A DNA stretch of 36,105 nucleotides from Tieghemiomyces parasiticus. Lineage: Eukaryota; Kickxellomycota; Dimargaritomycetes; Dimargaritales; Dimargaritaceae. This document shows, one piece after another, positions 1 to 9,678 of the stretch. The stretch spans positions 1-36,105 of the forward strand of contig JANBPT010000432.1 in assembly GCA_027575765.1 (NCBI GenBank), written 5' to 3'. Positions within the stretch are counted from its first letter, which is position 1; every line of letters begins with the position of its first letter. The translations under genes and the position numbers were made by a program. The notes below the pieces were generated by a model, which ran no database searches, was not told the origin of the DNA, and worked only from the letters and a program-made list of their open reading frames with translations.

Positions 1-1030
1 GGCTACGTAACGGCCGTCCTCGACCAGGACATGGAGTTCCTACGGCGCACCATCCCCACCTTACCGCCTACGATTCCGCGGGCGGTTGCCAAGCCACCGG
101 TTCACCTGCTCGAACGGTTCGCCCACCAACTGCCTGAGGTGCCATTCACACAGATGCTCGAAATCTTTGAGATGGTATCGGATCTCGGCGACGCACTCTT
201 TACCCTCGGCGATGTCGGCGTCACCAGCGAGGAATTCGATTTCCTCGACAGTCTTAACATGACCGTTGGCGACAAGTTCATGATGACGTTTGCCCCGCTG
301 GCCAAAGGTAGTGACTACGCCAAGGCCCTCACTCAAAAAATGATCGGGTTCCACGCCAGCGGCCGCGAGTGCCGCATCGCAGACCTCTTCATTATGCCCA
401 GTACGGCGCCCGTTACGTCTACCGAGCTGCATATCTTTGAGCAGTACCACAAGGTCCTCACGTGTTATCTATGGCTGAGGTAAGTTTCTCTCTTCCCACC
501 TCCCACCCCCTTGAGTACAATGAGGTCGTCCAGTGGCCAAACAGATATGCCCGTGTGGGTGGGTGCGCAAAGTAGGATGTGAGTCGATGGGGGATTTGCT
601 CGAAACTATAGCTTGCGCTCCATGCGCCCCTTCTCTTACTAATGCACCCACCCTCCCAGTAGTGATTTTACTCTAGATATTCTCGTTGGTCGCCTCAACA
701 AGTCCTTGTCACTAACCCTTCACCCCTTGGACTCCGATGCTTCCACCCTCCCTTCCTCCCTCTTATCGCCATTGCTATCGTCACTTTTCCGTAAGTTTTA
801 AATTCCCGGCCACCTACATCGACTATCCCGTGGCTTTGGAGACCAAGGCCAAGTGCGAAGAGCTCATCGAAAAGGGCCTTGATAATATGAAACGCTTGGG
901 TCGGGGCAAAGTCAGGTGGGCGCCCTCAAGGTCCAACTCTAAGACATCTGAGTCGTTCAAGTCCCGTTTATTAGCTGAGCCGACTGTCGTCCCTGTCGAG
1001 ACGGAGGCTACTCTTATGCGAAGTACCTGA
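1..1030 (+). CDS. SUV3: Mitochondrial ATP-dependent RNA helicase SUV3 (SUPV3L1-like), C-terminal part
   Basis: Join 1..479 and 796..1030, open at the left edge; 237 codons are visible. SUV3 is a DExH-box helicase that works with the mitochondrial RNA-degrading machinery. Only the region after the helicase core is here. The match is to the SUV3 C-terminal segment: the stretch HLLERFAHQLPEVPF, then EIFEMVSDLGDALF, then MMTFAPLAKG (aligning with the family's YVFCTAPIN block), and finally the KVLTCYLWLS block that corresponds to DLYLWLSYRF. The intron is placed by donor GTAAGT at 480 and an acceptor AG at 794-795; the split codon AG|T gives Ser and continues as FKF, matching the family's SYRF. 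The tail after about 900 is Ser/Thr-rich and not conserved, so the exact stop is less certain than the domain call. The ATG at 31 is internal, since the frame is open from base 1. Confidence 0.85.
480..795 (+). other. Intron of the SUV3-like gene
   Basis: 316 nt with donor G|GTAAGT and acceptor ...TTTTCCGTAAG. Splicing restores the conserved LWLSxxF sequence across the junction, which is the main evidence. In-frame stops inside the interval make read-through unlikely. Confidence 0.75.
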
Positions 1031-2416
1031 TGTCAGTGCTTACGAGTTAAGGATCCCATGTTGATGCTTGTCAATTAAACATGGTCTGATTACGATGTAG
1101 AGCCGTAGCCAAACAACCCAATTGTCGATCGTGGAAGAGCTTGCGGCAAGATACGATCACCATGGTCATAATGGTGTAACGGGAAAGAAAACATTGAAGG
1201 GGTACGCCAATAGGTTAGTCTGTACAATATGAATTCCAGAATTAGTTTGATTATAGTTCGTTCTGTAGGTGGAGCGACAGAGAATTACTGTGCCTGGGGG
1301 TCTAGTAGACCATCCTCCTATGCTAAACCCATGATCAGTTTTCAAATAACGTTTCGAGAAGATCTATATCTAATTATTCAAATATATCAAGTAGCTTCTC
1401 GCCATGATACCCCTCGAGTAAAGATAATACAGCTAGTTTGGTCTTAGCGCTTTCATTTGATATGAGCACTATAATGCTACACACTATTGCATGCACAACA
1501 AATCTATCAATATAAACTTACAACGTAGCTGTGGAGCCCAAAAAATTTACACTAGGGCTAACGCCTGCCTACATCACCCAAAGTAGCTCCAACACCAGCT
1601 TACCACCCTGTACCTGGCTGCCCGCCTTGCAGAATTCTTCCATGCATCTCCTCTCGAACTCACGAACCCTTTGGCCTCCTAGAACCACCTCCGAAACCAT
1701 GGACCCTTGCAGCCCAACCTTGCTATATGAACCACCGAGTTCATCTAGGCGAACTCGGTCTCCGTTTTTTGTCATCTACGTTCTTGTATTTTGCTTGACA
1801 GTGCATATTGCTCACCACCTCCAGGTGGCCCTTGACTTCTTTGCCTCAACAAACCCTCCCAGCCTGTCTACCTGTGCAGTTGGTGCCAGGCCCCATGCAT
1901 GTGCGCCGCAATAGTGGTGGGGGAAAGGATTAACAAGCTGACTGACCACATATGATTAAAAGAGTAAGTGAAGAATAAGAGGGGAGAACGAAGTCTTGTG
2001 AGTAGCAAGGGAGATGCAGGTACGGGGTGAGAATGGAGGATAGGAATGCCCTCAACGAAAAAAGAAGAGATAAGATACGGGGGAACGGAAATCTGCATGG
2101 CCAACTAGCTCTCCATTTGCATTGTCTTTCGGACAATCAACGGCGGGGATCTCTATAACCGAGGGCCACCACCCCACGGGGATTTTAACTGATCGTCACG
2201 CCATCATGCTTCCTAATTGGGCCAGTTTCCTCACTCCTCCTTTTAATTTTGAGAGCTGTTCTCGGGTTGTGCTTACTTCGTACATGATCAATTAGTGGAA
2301 CATTTTATCTCCCTTATAAAAGCAATATACAGCCGGGTACTAAAGAATAGATAAGAAATCCCCCCTCCCTTTCCAAACAAAAAGGGGGAGGAATAACAAT
2401 GGATGGGCACCTTCCA
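1031..2416. other. Intergenic stretch, no recognised gene
   Basis: Lies between the SUV3 3' end and the 3' end of the convergent glycosyltransferase gene. Part of it (about 1200-1530) is AT-richer than the surroundings. A 43-codon open stretch at 1101..1229 looks mildly coding (see findings). An antisense frame at 1569..1775 is also open but unrecognised. No RNA gene was seen. Confidence 0.5.
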
Positions 2417-3487
2417 TCAACTCAGGAGTTTGGAGTCGCTCGTTTTGATCATGTCTTCTAGCGCTTTGCGGCCATCGTGATCCAAGTGCTCCGACAGACG
2501 ACCGCTACCGGGCGAAATGTCTGACGGGTCGTCGCTGCCACGAATCTGGACCACGGGCGCCGGATCGACGGCGTACGTGGCAATCTGGTGGGCCATACCC
2601 AGATCGGCAATCATGTTGTCGACGGGGCGATCGGGGTGGGCTAGAAGCTTGAGCAACTTCCGGGCGCCGCGCAGGTTGACCATGTAGGCGTGGGTGCACC
2701 AGGCGCCGTTGAGGATGCGGATATGAGAGGTACTCTTGAGCGGGGGCCCAAAGAATTTTCCCGTCGAGCAATGGCCCAGATAGAACATGTCCCAGTCGGC
2801 GGGAAGCTTGGGAAGGAGATCCTGGACGCGCCTGACGAGGTCCGTCTCGGTGCTCACGTCATCCTCGAAAACAGTGGCCCATGCATACTTGTTGCGGACA
2901 ATGTCTTGCAGAGTGTCCATGTGCGACCGCCAGCACGCAAGGTGGTTCTTGCCCATGTTGGCCTTTTCGGCGCTCGGCGGAATGAATTCCATAGTGGCTG
3001 GGGTGGCGGCCGTGCGGAACTCGATCGGGATGTTAAGGTAAGAAAATAGGTTGGTCATGGTGTCTCGACGGTCCGTACGTTTAGCCAGGTTGATCACATA
3101 GGTGTGCCCCAGGACGGACTCGCTGAGCTGCTCGGCCTCCCGGATCCGCTGAACGCGGATAAGCTCGGGGGTAAGGGTCGCATTTTGGCCAGCCCGAGTA
3201 GAGGCCTCAGCGCCGTCCTTCGTGGAGGATTGACCATAAATTCGGTTATCACTTTGGACGTATACCCTGTCGCGCAGGGTGTCGAGGATGGCAACCGTGT
3301 TGACGGTATTGAATATAGTCAGGGTAAAGAGCATAAAGCCGCAGAGCGTGAGGACCCCCAGGGTGATACAGCGCTTGCGATGGGATCGGTAGGACAGGCC
3401 GGTCGTGGTGGGGTCGTATAGGTGAAGGCTTTCGCCGGCCAGGTTCGACTCGGCCTCGTAGTCAGGGTTGACAGAAATCCTGGCCAT
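2417..3487 (-). CDS. Glycosyltransferase family 25 protein, type II membrane topology
   Basis: Single exon, 356 residues from the ATG at 3487. An in-frame ATG at 3580 would add 31 hydrophobic residues; I prefer 3487 because it gives the usual type II layout of short basic cytosolic tail, membrane anchor and lumenal domain. The anchor is about residues 40-68, preceded by RSHRKR. The catalytic domain starts at GHTYVINLAKRTDRR (127-141), the family's opening block. It continues with HLACWRSHM, the acidic metal/nucleotide-sugar motif FEDD (207-210), DMFYLGHC, and AWCTHAYMVN followed by DNMIADL. GT25 enzymes include LPS galactosyltransferases and the collagen hydroxylysine galactosyltransferases. 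Fungal members are Golgi-type enzymes of mostly unknown acceptor, so the sugar and substrate are not claimed. QNAT near residue 101 is a possible N-glycosylation site. Confidence 0.88.
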   Translation of the reverse strand: MARISVNPDYEAESNLAGESLHLYDPTTTGLSYRSHRKRCITLGVLTLCGFMLFTLTIFNTVNTVAILDTLRDRVYVQSDNRIYGQSSTKDGAEASTRAGQNATLTPELIRVQRIREAEQLSESVLGHTYVINLAKRTDRRDTMTNLFSYLNIPIEFRTAATPATMEFIPPSAEKANMGKNHLACWRSHMDTLQDIVRNKYAWATVFEDDVSTETDLVRRVQDLLPKLPADWDMFYLGHCSTGKFFGPPLKSTSHIRILNGAWCTHAYMVNLRGARKLLKLLAHPDRPVDNMIADLGMAHQIATYAVDPAPVVQIRGSDDPSDISPGSGRLSEHLDHDGRKALEDMIKTSDSKLLS

Positions 3488-4246
3488 GGTCAGTATGAGG
3501 ATAAATGGAACGGGGACGATATGGAGTGAAGAGACTGCAGAAGGGTATGTGCAGTAGGGGGGTTGGGTCTTCAAAGCCAAGATATTCTATAGGCCCAAGA
3601 TTGGTAGCGTAGACGTGGCGCGATAAGAGAAACCGAAAGGACGATTTGGAAAAAACAGATGATACATTAAAATAGTAGGACGCCAGACCCTAGTACACGG
3701 AAGTAATAAACCGAGGCGGTAGGTAAGTGCGGAGGCAGGATAACGCAGGGTTAAAGTAGGCAGGAGCGGTCTGTTACCAATAAATAGGATAGGAGAAGCG
3801 ATAAAGGGCACATAGAACACCGCATCTCGGCGGTCGGCGACTACGTTACGATTCTCAGACACCAAGAAAGATGGGCCGGACTCATCCATGATTACCTCAA
3901 ACATACCGTTCTGATTGGTCGGAAAGATGGCCGGGGTGGGCCAATCCATCACAGTACTGAGGTTCCTATTGTGATTGCTATAACCTACACTGTAGCCCCC
4001 ATTTGTAAACGAAAGGCATGAAGCCACTCTCACGCCCAATATTGCTCATCGCTTTCCTCCCTCCCCCACCCTTCTTCTAAAGTCGTCGCTTCTGGGTGGT
4101 TGCACTTCCACAATAGGCGGGTCGCTGTTGCGGAGCACAACTGCTACGGGCCTGTCCTGTCACCGAATGAGGTGGAAGTCACCAATCGATGCCACCTGAA
4201 GGATGGCCCTACCCGGGCTGACCAACCAACAGCCACGGCTGGAGAA

Positions 4247-4260
4247 CCCCCCCCCCCCCC
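4247..4260. repeat. C14 homopolymer
   Basis: Fourteen consecutive C, followed about 45 nt later by an eleven-C run at 4306..4316. Similar runs recur between genes elsewhere in the window. Confidence 0.95.
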
Positions 4261-4305
4261 AGCCTCATTCGAAAGAATAGGGGCGGCAGACGCTCCCCAT
4301 TAGAG

Positions 4306-4316
4306 CCCCCCCCCCC
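4306..4316. repeat. C11 homopolymer
   Basis: Eleven consecutive C, next to the C14 run at 4247..4260. Confidence 0.95.
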
Positions 4317-7300
4317 TATAGAGGCAGCCTCGCACCACACTACGAGTGGATTCCCAACTATCAAAACCATACCGTTTACATAAGTTTAATTTAATTACTG
4401 TCGTGAGCATCCCGCTCGATGCTGCCCTTGACACCCAACTCGGCGCCGGCGTCTACAACCCCCCTCCTTTTTTTGCCAGCAACAGCGTCCCCAACAGTGT
4501 CTAGTGCCATCAAATCCATAGGCCCTATTATAATGTGAATGTGAGGTATGGAGCATGAAGAGTGGAACAAAGGGATGCCTGTTTATGGAAAGAGCAACTA
4601 CATCCACGTAGTCTCACTCGTTAAGTTTTAAAGGCTAGACCACCCTGGTACCTACCTTGTGTACCGCCTTATGTTACCAGAGACACTTAAGTCGTACGGG
4701 TTGTTGTTAATAACCTGCTCTGTGTACCTAGAACGCAACTTGACTTCTTCAGCTTGGATGAGCTTATGCCTCTATATCCTTGCGCGACAATCGCCAGTTC
4801 TCGTTTCGGAACGAATCGGCCGACCGCCACTCAATTTATAGTTACGTCATATACATAAGCGATTGACGGGGAAATCCCGGCGGTCCATTTTATCCGACCA
4901 GGACGTTCTGAAAACATTGGATAGTATTACGCCGGGAATGGCCAGGAAGGGAAGCGGCCAGAGGGACGGCTAAGAAAATGAGGTGATGAATGGAGAGCGG
5001 ACCCCCTAATCAAACATATAGGGGTGAAAAAACGGGGATTTATTTTTGTGGTAGGGCCGATGGCGAAGGGGGGAGAGAGCTATATCTTAATAGACGATAT
5101 GCAATAAAAATAATGTCGCGTTGGTGTAGGGTTGATGCCTCCGTTTGGAGAGGCGTTGGCCGCGGCTTATATTACCGGTGTTTGGACCGGGGGTGATTCA
5201 AGCGACTCCCGGGGAGCTCTAAAGGGGACTGGGCTTTTTGAGTCATGACCAGGGTGGTTTTGGTTGAGCAAGGCGGGAGACTGCCCACGGATAATATTGG
5301 CGTGAGGCAGGGGGTAATGGAAGTTTATGGTACGGAAGAAGTTGAAGGCGGAAAGTGGCGCATAGCGTAGTGTAGGGACGGGCGGGCTGCCTTGCAGCGC
5401 ATGAGAGTGTGGCGGAAGGTGTGCTGCCCGAGAGGAGAAGCAATCGGAGGAAAGACCGGAGGAGAGTGGCAAGGCAAGCAGGCCGAGTTTGAATAAAAGG
5501 AAAAGTCTATTACACACTTAACGAATCCACTATTATGGAAGACGCGTGGTCTTTAAATAGGTGCGCAGCGGGTGATAATGCGAAACCGGTTGATGTGGTT
5601 GAGGTACTCGGTTCCGGGACCCTTCTCCATGAAGAGATGGATCCGGAATCGAACCAAGTTTACCTCTGAAGTCGAAAGGTTGCTGTCTTCCTATTTTACC
5701 AAAGGATGTGCACCATCTGTGATAAAAGTTTTCGGTGCTTTCATTAGTAAGACAGCTCATGTAGGGAGGTAGCGGCCTTGAACAAGGAGGCTTCCCAGTG
5801 GGCGCCTCGGTCACAAGGGTACCTGGGTAGGAGAGGTGGAAGGGTGTCTTTCGGATATGACAGCTCCGCGCTTAATATATCATTTATTTTATTAGGGGAT
5901 TTTTAGCATATGTATGGCTGATGATGGGCATAAGCTTCGGGGATATTGGTTCGAGCTATACGCTGGTTAAGGGCTTTTGACCTCTAAATGAGGGAATAGG
6001 GTTATAGAGCTTGCTTTTTCACTTCGTCCCATCTTATCGCTATTCCTCGCAGCGTCTGCGAGGCTTTGGTCATATTCGTTAATGGGGACATCAAGTGAAA
6101 GGTCTGGTGGCGCTGTGACGGTTATTGGCACTTATCACGCTGCTGTCGTTGGTGCTGTGTACAAGTCTTCTGACCATACATCCCTTCACCTGAAGGTGAG
6201 GGGATCAGCCTCTCTCCCGTTACAATATAGCCCGCGGTCTGTTGTGTACATACGAGGTGTACCAGAAGGAGTTAGTGGCTTAATTGCCTATTTAAAGCTT
6301 AGACGGTAGATCCAAAATACTTTGGACCGGGCACGGGCCTTATGTGGGAGTGAGGGAAGGGGAGGGGTGCACGGAACCATTCTTTTTAGCTACTGTTTAT
6401 GATAACCTCATTGGCGGCTCCTGCTGTAACCTTCGTGGATATTTCCCTCATCTTCGCTGAAGGGGAGGAAGCCGGTGTGGACTACTGAGTTTTGCAAATG
6501 GAAGAGCCATCTATCAATACACCGATCAGCCCAATTCGTCCACGTCTATACCGTAACAAGAACATCTGCATGATGAACCGAAGCTACGGTTTTGTTATAT
6601 CCCGCGTTCTGCTTCACTCGTAATGACTAACCCACTGTAGATAACGTAATGCGTATAATCAAGGACTCGAACCCGTCTGCCATGTAAAAAAAATATTTAT
6701 CATCAAATGGATCCAGACCTATCGAAACCGTCGTCGAGGATAGATGGAGAGAAAGAGGGTCGGATAGTCTTTGCACTAGCATTGTCAGGGTATTCAAAAG
6801 TGCTGGTCACTGAATAGGCCAAAGTAGGTAAAGACTAGCTTTGCCCATTTGTTGTCAACCGCCAACCTTTGACAATTCGCAGTTGTCAGCAACGGACACC
6901 AAGGTATTGGATTGGATAATATGAACGGCCTTTAAGATGCCATCCGTTATCAGTGGCCACGGTCCACTACGACCAGTTCCCCCTTCCGGCCAAAATACTA
7001 CCTTCATGCCACACAGCGCCAACGGCATGTTGTAGCAAGTTGATGGAGGTAGGCCAAGGATACTCCTACAGCCCTGGAATCTCCCGCATTACTCCATTCA
7101 AGACTACTTTTGGTGACAACGAAGTGGACTGGCCAATTTTAATTATTGACGTGGCCTCCTCTCCCTCTCCAAATAAAATTAATGTCTTGGCCTGGCCCGT
7201 CGACCTACTTGAGTCATCATCGTAACACGATATCTAATGTAGCAACACACGTACAAGGTCAACCTTTCAACATTTTAATAAGGGTTATAAAAAAACCTGC

Positions 7301-7441
7301 GTGAGAAGGTACACAAATTGGACATTGTCAACACGGAGCGAACCAGCTCGAAGAAGGCAGGCACAGTGCATGCCAGCTTCGAAACCACAACCACACTGGG
7401 AAGGGAATAATAGAAATCCACCGCCCAGAGAATTGGGTTGC

Positions 7442-8939
7442 TCAGAGACGACGACCACGGCGACCACCCTTTCTGCGGGTGCTGTCGGTGGGCACGGGGG
7501 TGACATCCTCGATACGGCCAATCTTCATGCCGGAACGAGCCAGGGCGCGGAGGGCGCTCTGGGCACCGGGACCGGGGGTCTTGGTACCGGTACCGCCAGT
7601 GGCGCGGATCTTGATGTGCAGGGCGGTGATGCCGAGCTCCTTGCAGCGCACGGCCACATCCTGGGCAGCCAGCATGGCGGCGTAGGGAGAGGACTCATCA
7701 CGGTCAGCCTTCACCTTCATACCACCTAGCGAATTGATGAGTAAAAAAAATGAAAGGAACGGGGGAGGGGGAAAATGAAAGGAGGTTAGAGAGCGCGCAC
7801 ACTGGCGATTAAGTGGGTCTCATCGATTAGGAGTCGCCGTGTATCACCACTATTCCCATCAACGAAATCATTAAGAGGTAGAGAGGAAATAACCCCTTCG
7901 TCCGTGGTAGCTGCCGTCAGCCAAAGCCCGGCTGCATTGAAAGTGTCATCATGTTTCCCCCATAAATAGTGGTCTGTGGAAGGTTTCAAGCTCCACAGAC
8001 CTGGGGGGAAAACCTGCGGCACCCGTACCCTCGTAAGGAACGGCCACGACCTACACACCCCTCCGACGGTGTCACCCAATTCGGTTGGTATATCCGTCTT
8101 GTTGGAAAACCGGGGAGGGGGGAGGGTCTCTCGCAGGCCCCGTCTCCTCCCACACACGGGCTTGAGGCACTTGTATAGAGTGCCACCCTTTGATGTGAGG
8201 AAGAGAGAACGAACCAACACCGCAAACCTTGGGGCCCAACTGGGAGTTTTGAATTACCACGGACGGTGTGCCGAGGGTGAGGGGGATGCGCTCTCTATTA
8301 ACTATAGAGGTTGTCCTTCTGGAGAGATGGGAATGTGAGAATGTAAAAAATGGGGAAGAGAGGGAAGGTGCGTAGTTACAGGGCTCATGCGAGTCCCTCT
8401 CACGGCTATGCCGGGACCACTCCGACCGTTTCAAAGGTGTACGGAGGGCGCCCGTAATGGCTATAGCTCTCAGCAAAATTCAAGGCTCTTTGCTCATACC
8501 CCCCAATCATTCGAGCGACTGGGGCCTGGTGCAGGCGATTCGCTGGTCCTTCTGATGTTGTCACCGCTAGATGCCTAACCAAACCCGAAAGGTTGGTGAC
8601 AAATATTCAGGTTACAGTTCTCACTTACCAGTGACGCGCACCATGGTTTCGCGACCAGTCAGATCAGTGACGTGGACGAAAGTATCGTTGAACGAGGCAA
8701 AGATGTGAGCGACGCCAAAGACGAGCTCGCCCTCGCGGACCTGGGGACCGAGCGAGATGTTCTGGTCGGGTTGGACCTTCTTGACCTTCTTGTTCGACTG
8801 TCAGTGGTAGATTGGTTATTGGGGAAAGGAGATGGATGGATGGATGGGTTAGGGGGTTGCTGAGGGTTTGGGTGGTTACTACCGGGCAGGACTATATACA
8901 CGCTGGCGCTATTGACAGATGGATGGAAAAACGTACCAT
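7442..8939 (-). CDS. RPS14: 40S ribosomal protein uS11 (S14)
   Basis: Complement of join 7442..7725, 8629..8797 and 8937..8939; 151 residues, the same length as the human protein. uS11 sits on the platform of the small subunit and contacts 18S rRNA near the mRNA exit region. The sequence is nearly diagnostic: [69 protein letters not shown], and the invariant basic C-terminus [13 protein letters not shown]. Exon 1 is the ATG alone, followed by GTACGT. Exon 2 starts after ...GACAG at 8797 and ends at 8629 with donor GTAAGT; its last G completes Gly of the conserved TGGMKV junction. Introns are 139 and 903 nt. The long second intron holds open frames that I treat as chance. Confidence 0.96.
7726..8628 (-). 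other. Long second intron of RPS14
   Basis: 903 nt, far longer than most introns in this window. Donor GTAAGT and acceptor CTAG are clear, and splicing reconstructs VTGGMKV exactly. No snoRNA or protein was established inside it; one perfect C-box-like ATGATGA on the minus strand at 7946..7952 lacks a convincing partner D box. Confidence 0.85.
8831..8848. repeat. ATGG tetranucleotide repeat in RPS14 intron 1
   Basis: About four tandem GATG/GATGG units inside the first intron of RPS14. This is a simple repeat with no inferred role. Confidence 0.8.
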
Positions 8940-9040
8940 ATTGCTGTAATGAGGGTGTTGCGAGGGGGTTAGGCTGACGTTACAACCGAGTACAAAGCAG
9001 CAGGTGGAAAGGCCGAACGAGATGGGAGCCCGTCAGATTT

Positions 9041-9048
9041 TCTTTATA
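9041..9048 (-). promoter_or_regulatory. TATA box of RPS14
   Basis: The minus strand reads TATAAAGA about 100 nt upstream of the RPS14 ATG at 8939. Position and sequence fit a TATA element for a highly expressed gene. The transcription start is not determinable here. Confidence 0.55.
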
Positions 9049-9162
9049 CTCCCTGTAAGGACGTTGTGTCCTGGGTGGTCATTTTTTCTGCCTGGCTAAC
9101 AAGCTAGGCCCATTCGTGCTGCTGGTGCTACCACCACCACCACTACTCTCCAGCATTTTGAC

Positions 9163-9173
9163 TTTTTTTTTTT
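9163..9173 (-). promoter_or_regulatory. Poly(dA:dT) tract upstream of RPS14
   Basis: Eleven T on the plus strand (A11 on the coding strand), about 225 nt upstream of the RPS14 start. Next to it is a (CCA) run at about 9130-9145. Such tracts commonly keep fungal ribosomal-protein promoters free of nucleosomes; that role is inferred from position only. Confidence 0.4.
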
Positions 9174-9678
9174 GGCCGCAGTGCCCACACACTTTCAGTT
9201 GCCAGCCAATTGTACATTTGACAATGTGATCAGCGCTTTTCAGCGAAGGGCTAGTCGATTACCAGCCACGTGACTATTTATGGGTGGTCCACCTCTGGCA
9301 TTCCATCTGCCTAGAGTTCAACCCTAGCATGTTTCGCTCACCCTAACTGATGGTAGGCCAAAAAGGACCTAAAACCGTGTTACAATACGAGGAGTTTATA
9401 TGGCTTAGAGTTAGAAAGATAATGGCAGGGACACGGGATAAAATACATCAGGGTTGGAGGAGGGGGGAGTAAAGATCAAGCGACACAGCGCCGCAGGTGC
9501 TGTGTGTGAGGAAAAGATATGGTGGCGGGATAGATAACCGACAGATAAGTTGGGGGAGGTGCTGGGGCGTGCAAGTGAGAAAAATGAAATCGCTCATGAG
9601 GGAGGTAAAATGAAGTGTGCTGGCAATATGCCGTGTCGAAACGAGTTGGGCCATCGTGGGTGTCTGCCACCCACTCCC
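9174..9678. other. Intergenic stretch between RPS14 and the hypothetical gene
   Basis: About 0.5 kb holding the distal RPS14 promoter and the 3' flank of the 603-residue gene. No gene or structured element was recognised. Confidence 0.5.

Larger units (their letters stand above)
3488..7441. other. Gene-poor stretch of about 4 kb
   Basis: Contains the promoter side of the glycosyltransferase gene and the 3' side of the uS11 gene. Open frames on both strands are short and match no family I know. The best-looking is a minus-strand frame at 5167..5517 whose first 24 residues resemble a signal peptide, but it has no conserved domain and no support beyond that. Two C homopolymers lie at 4247 and 4306. 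No tRNA passed a T-arm check. Confidence 0.45.

Noticed and set aside
3587..4039. 150-codon minus-strand frame upstream of the glycosyltransferase
   Set aside because: No domain, signal peptide or splice link; it lies in the 5' flank of a well-defined gene.
5640..5700. B-box-like GGTTCGATTCC on the minus strand suggesting a tRNA
   Set aside because: The T-stem does not pair beyond two G-C pairs, and no acceptor, D or anticodon arm could be built upstream.
5167..5814. Small secreted protein on the minus strand
   Set aside because: The signal-peptide-like start is the only evidence; the rest is low-information Pro/Ser sequence and the neighbouring frame does not join convincingly.
6660..6735. 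CGGGTTCGAGTCC on the minus strand suggesting a tRNA
   Set aside because: T-stem pairing fails and the 5' half is an A/T run with no cloverleaf.
7917..7952. Box C/D snoRNA in the RPS14 intron
   Set aside because: Only a C box and a D'-like CTGA 25 nt away; no terminal stem and no second D box within a normal length.
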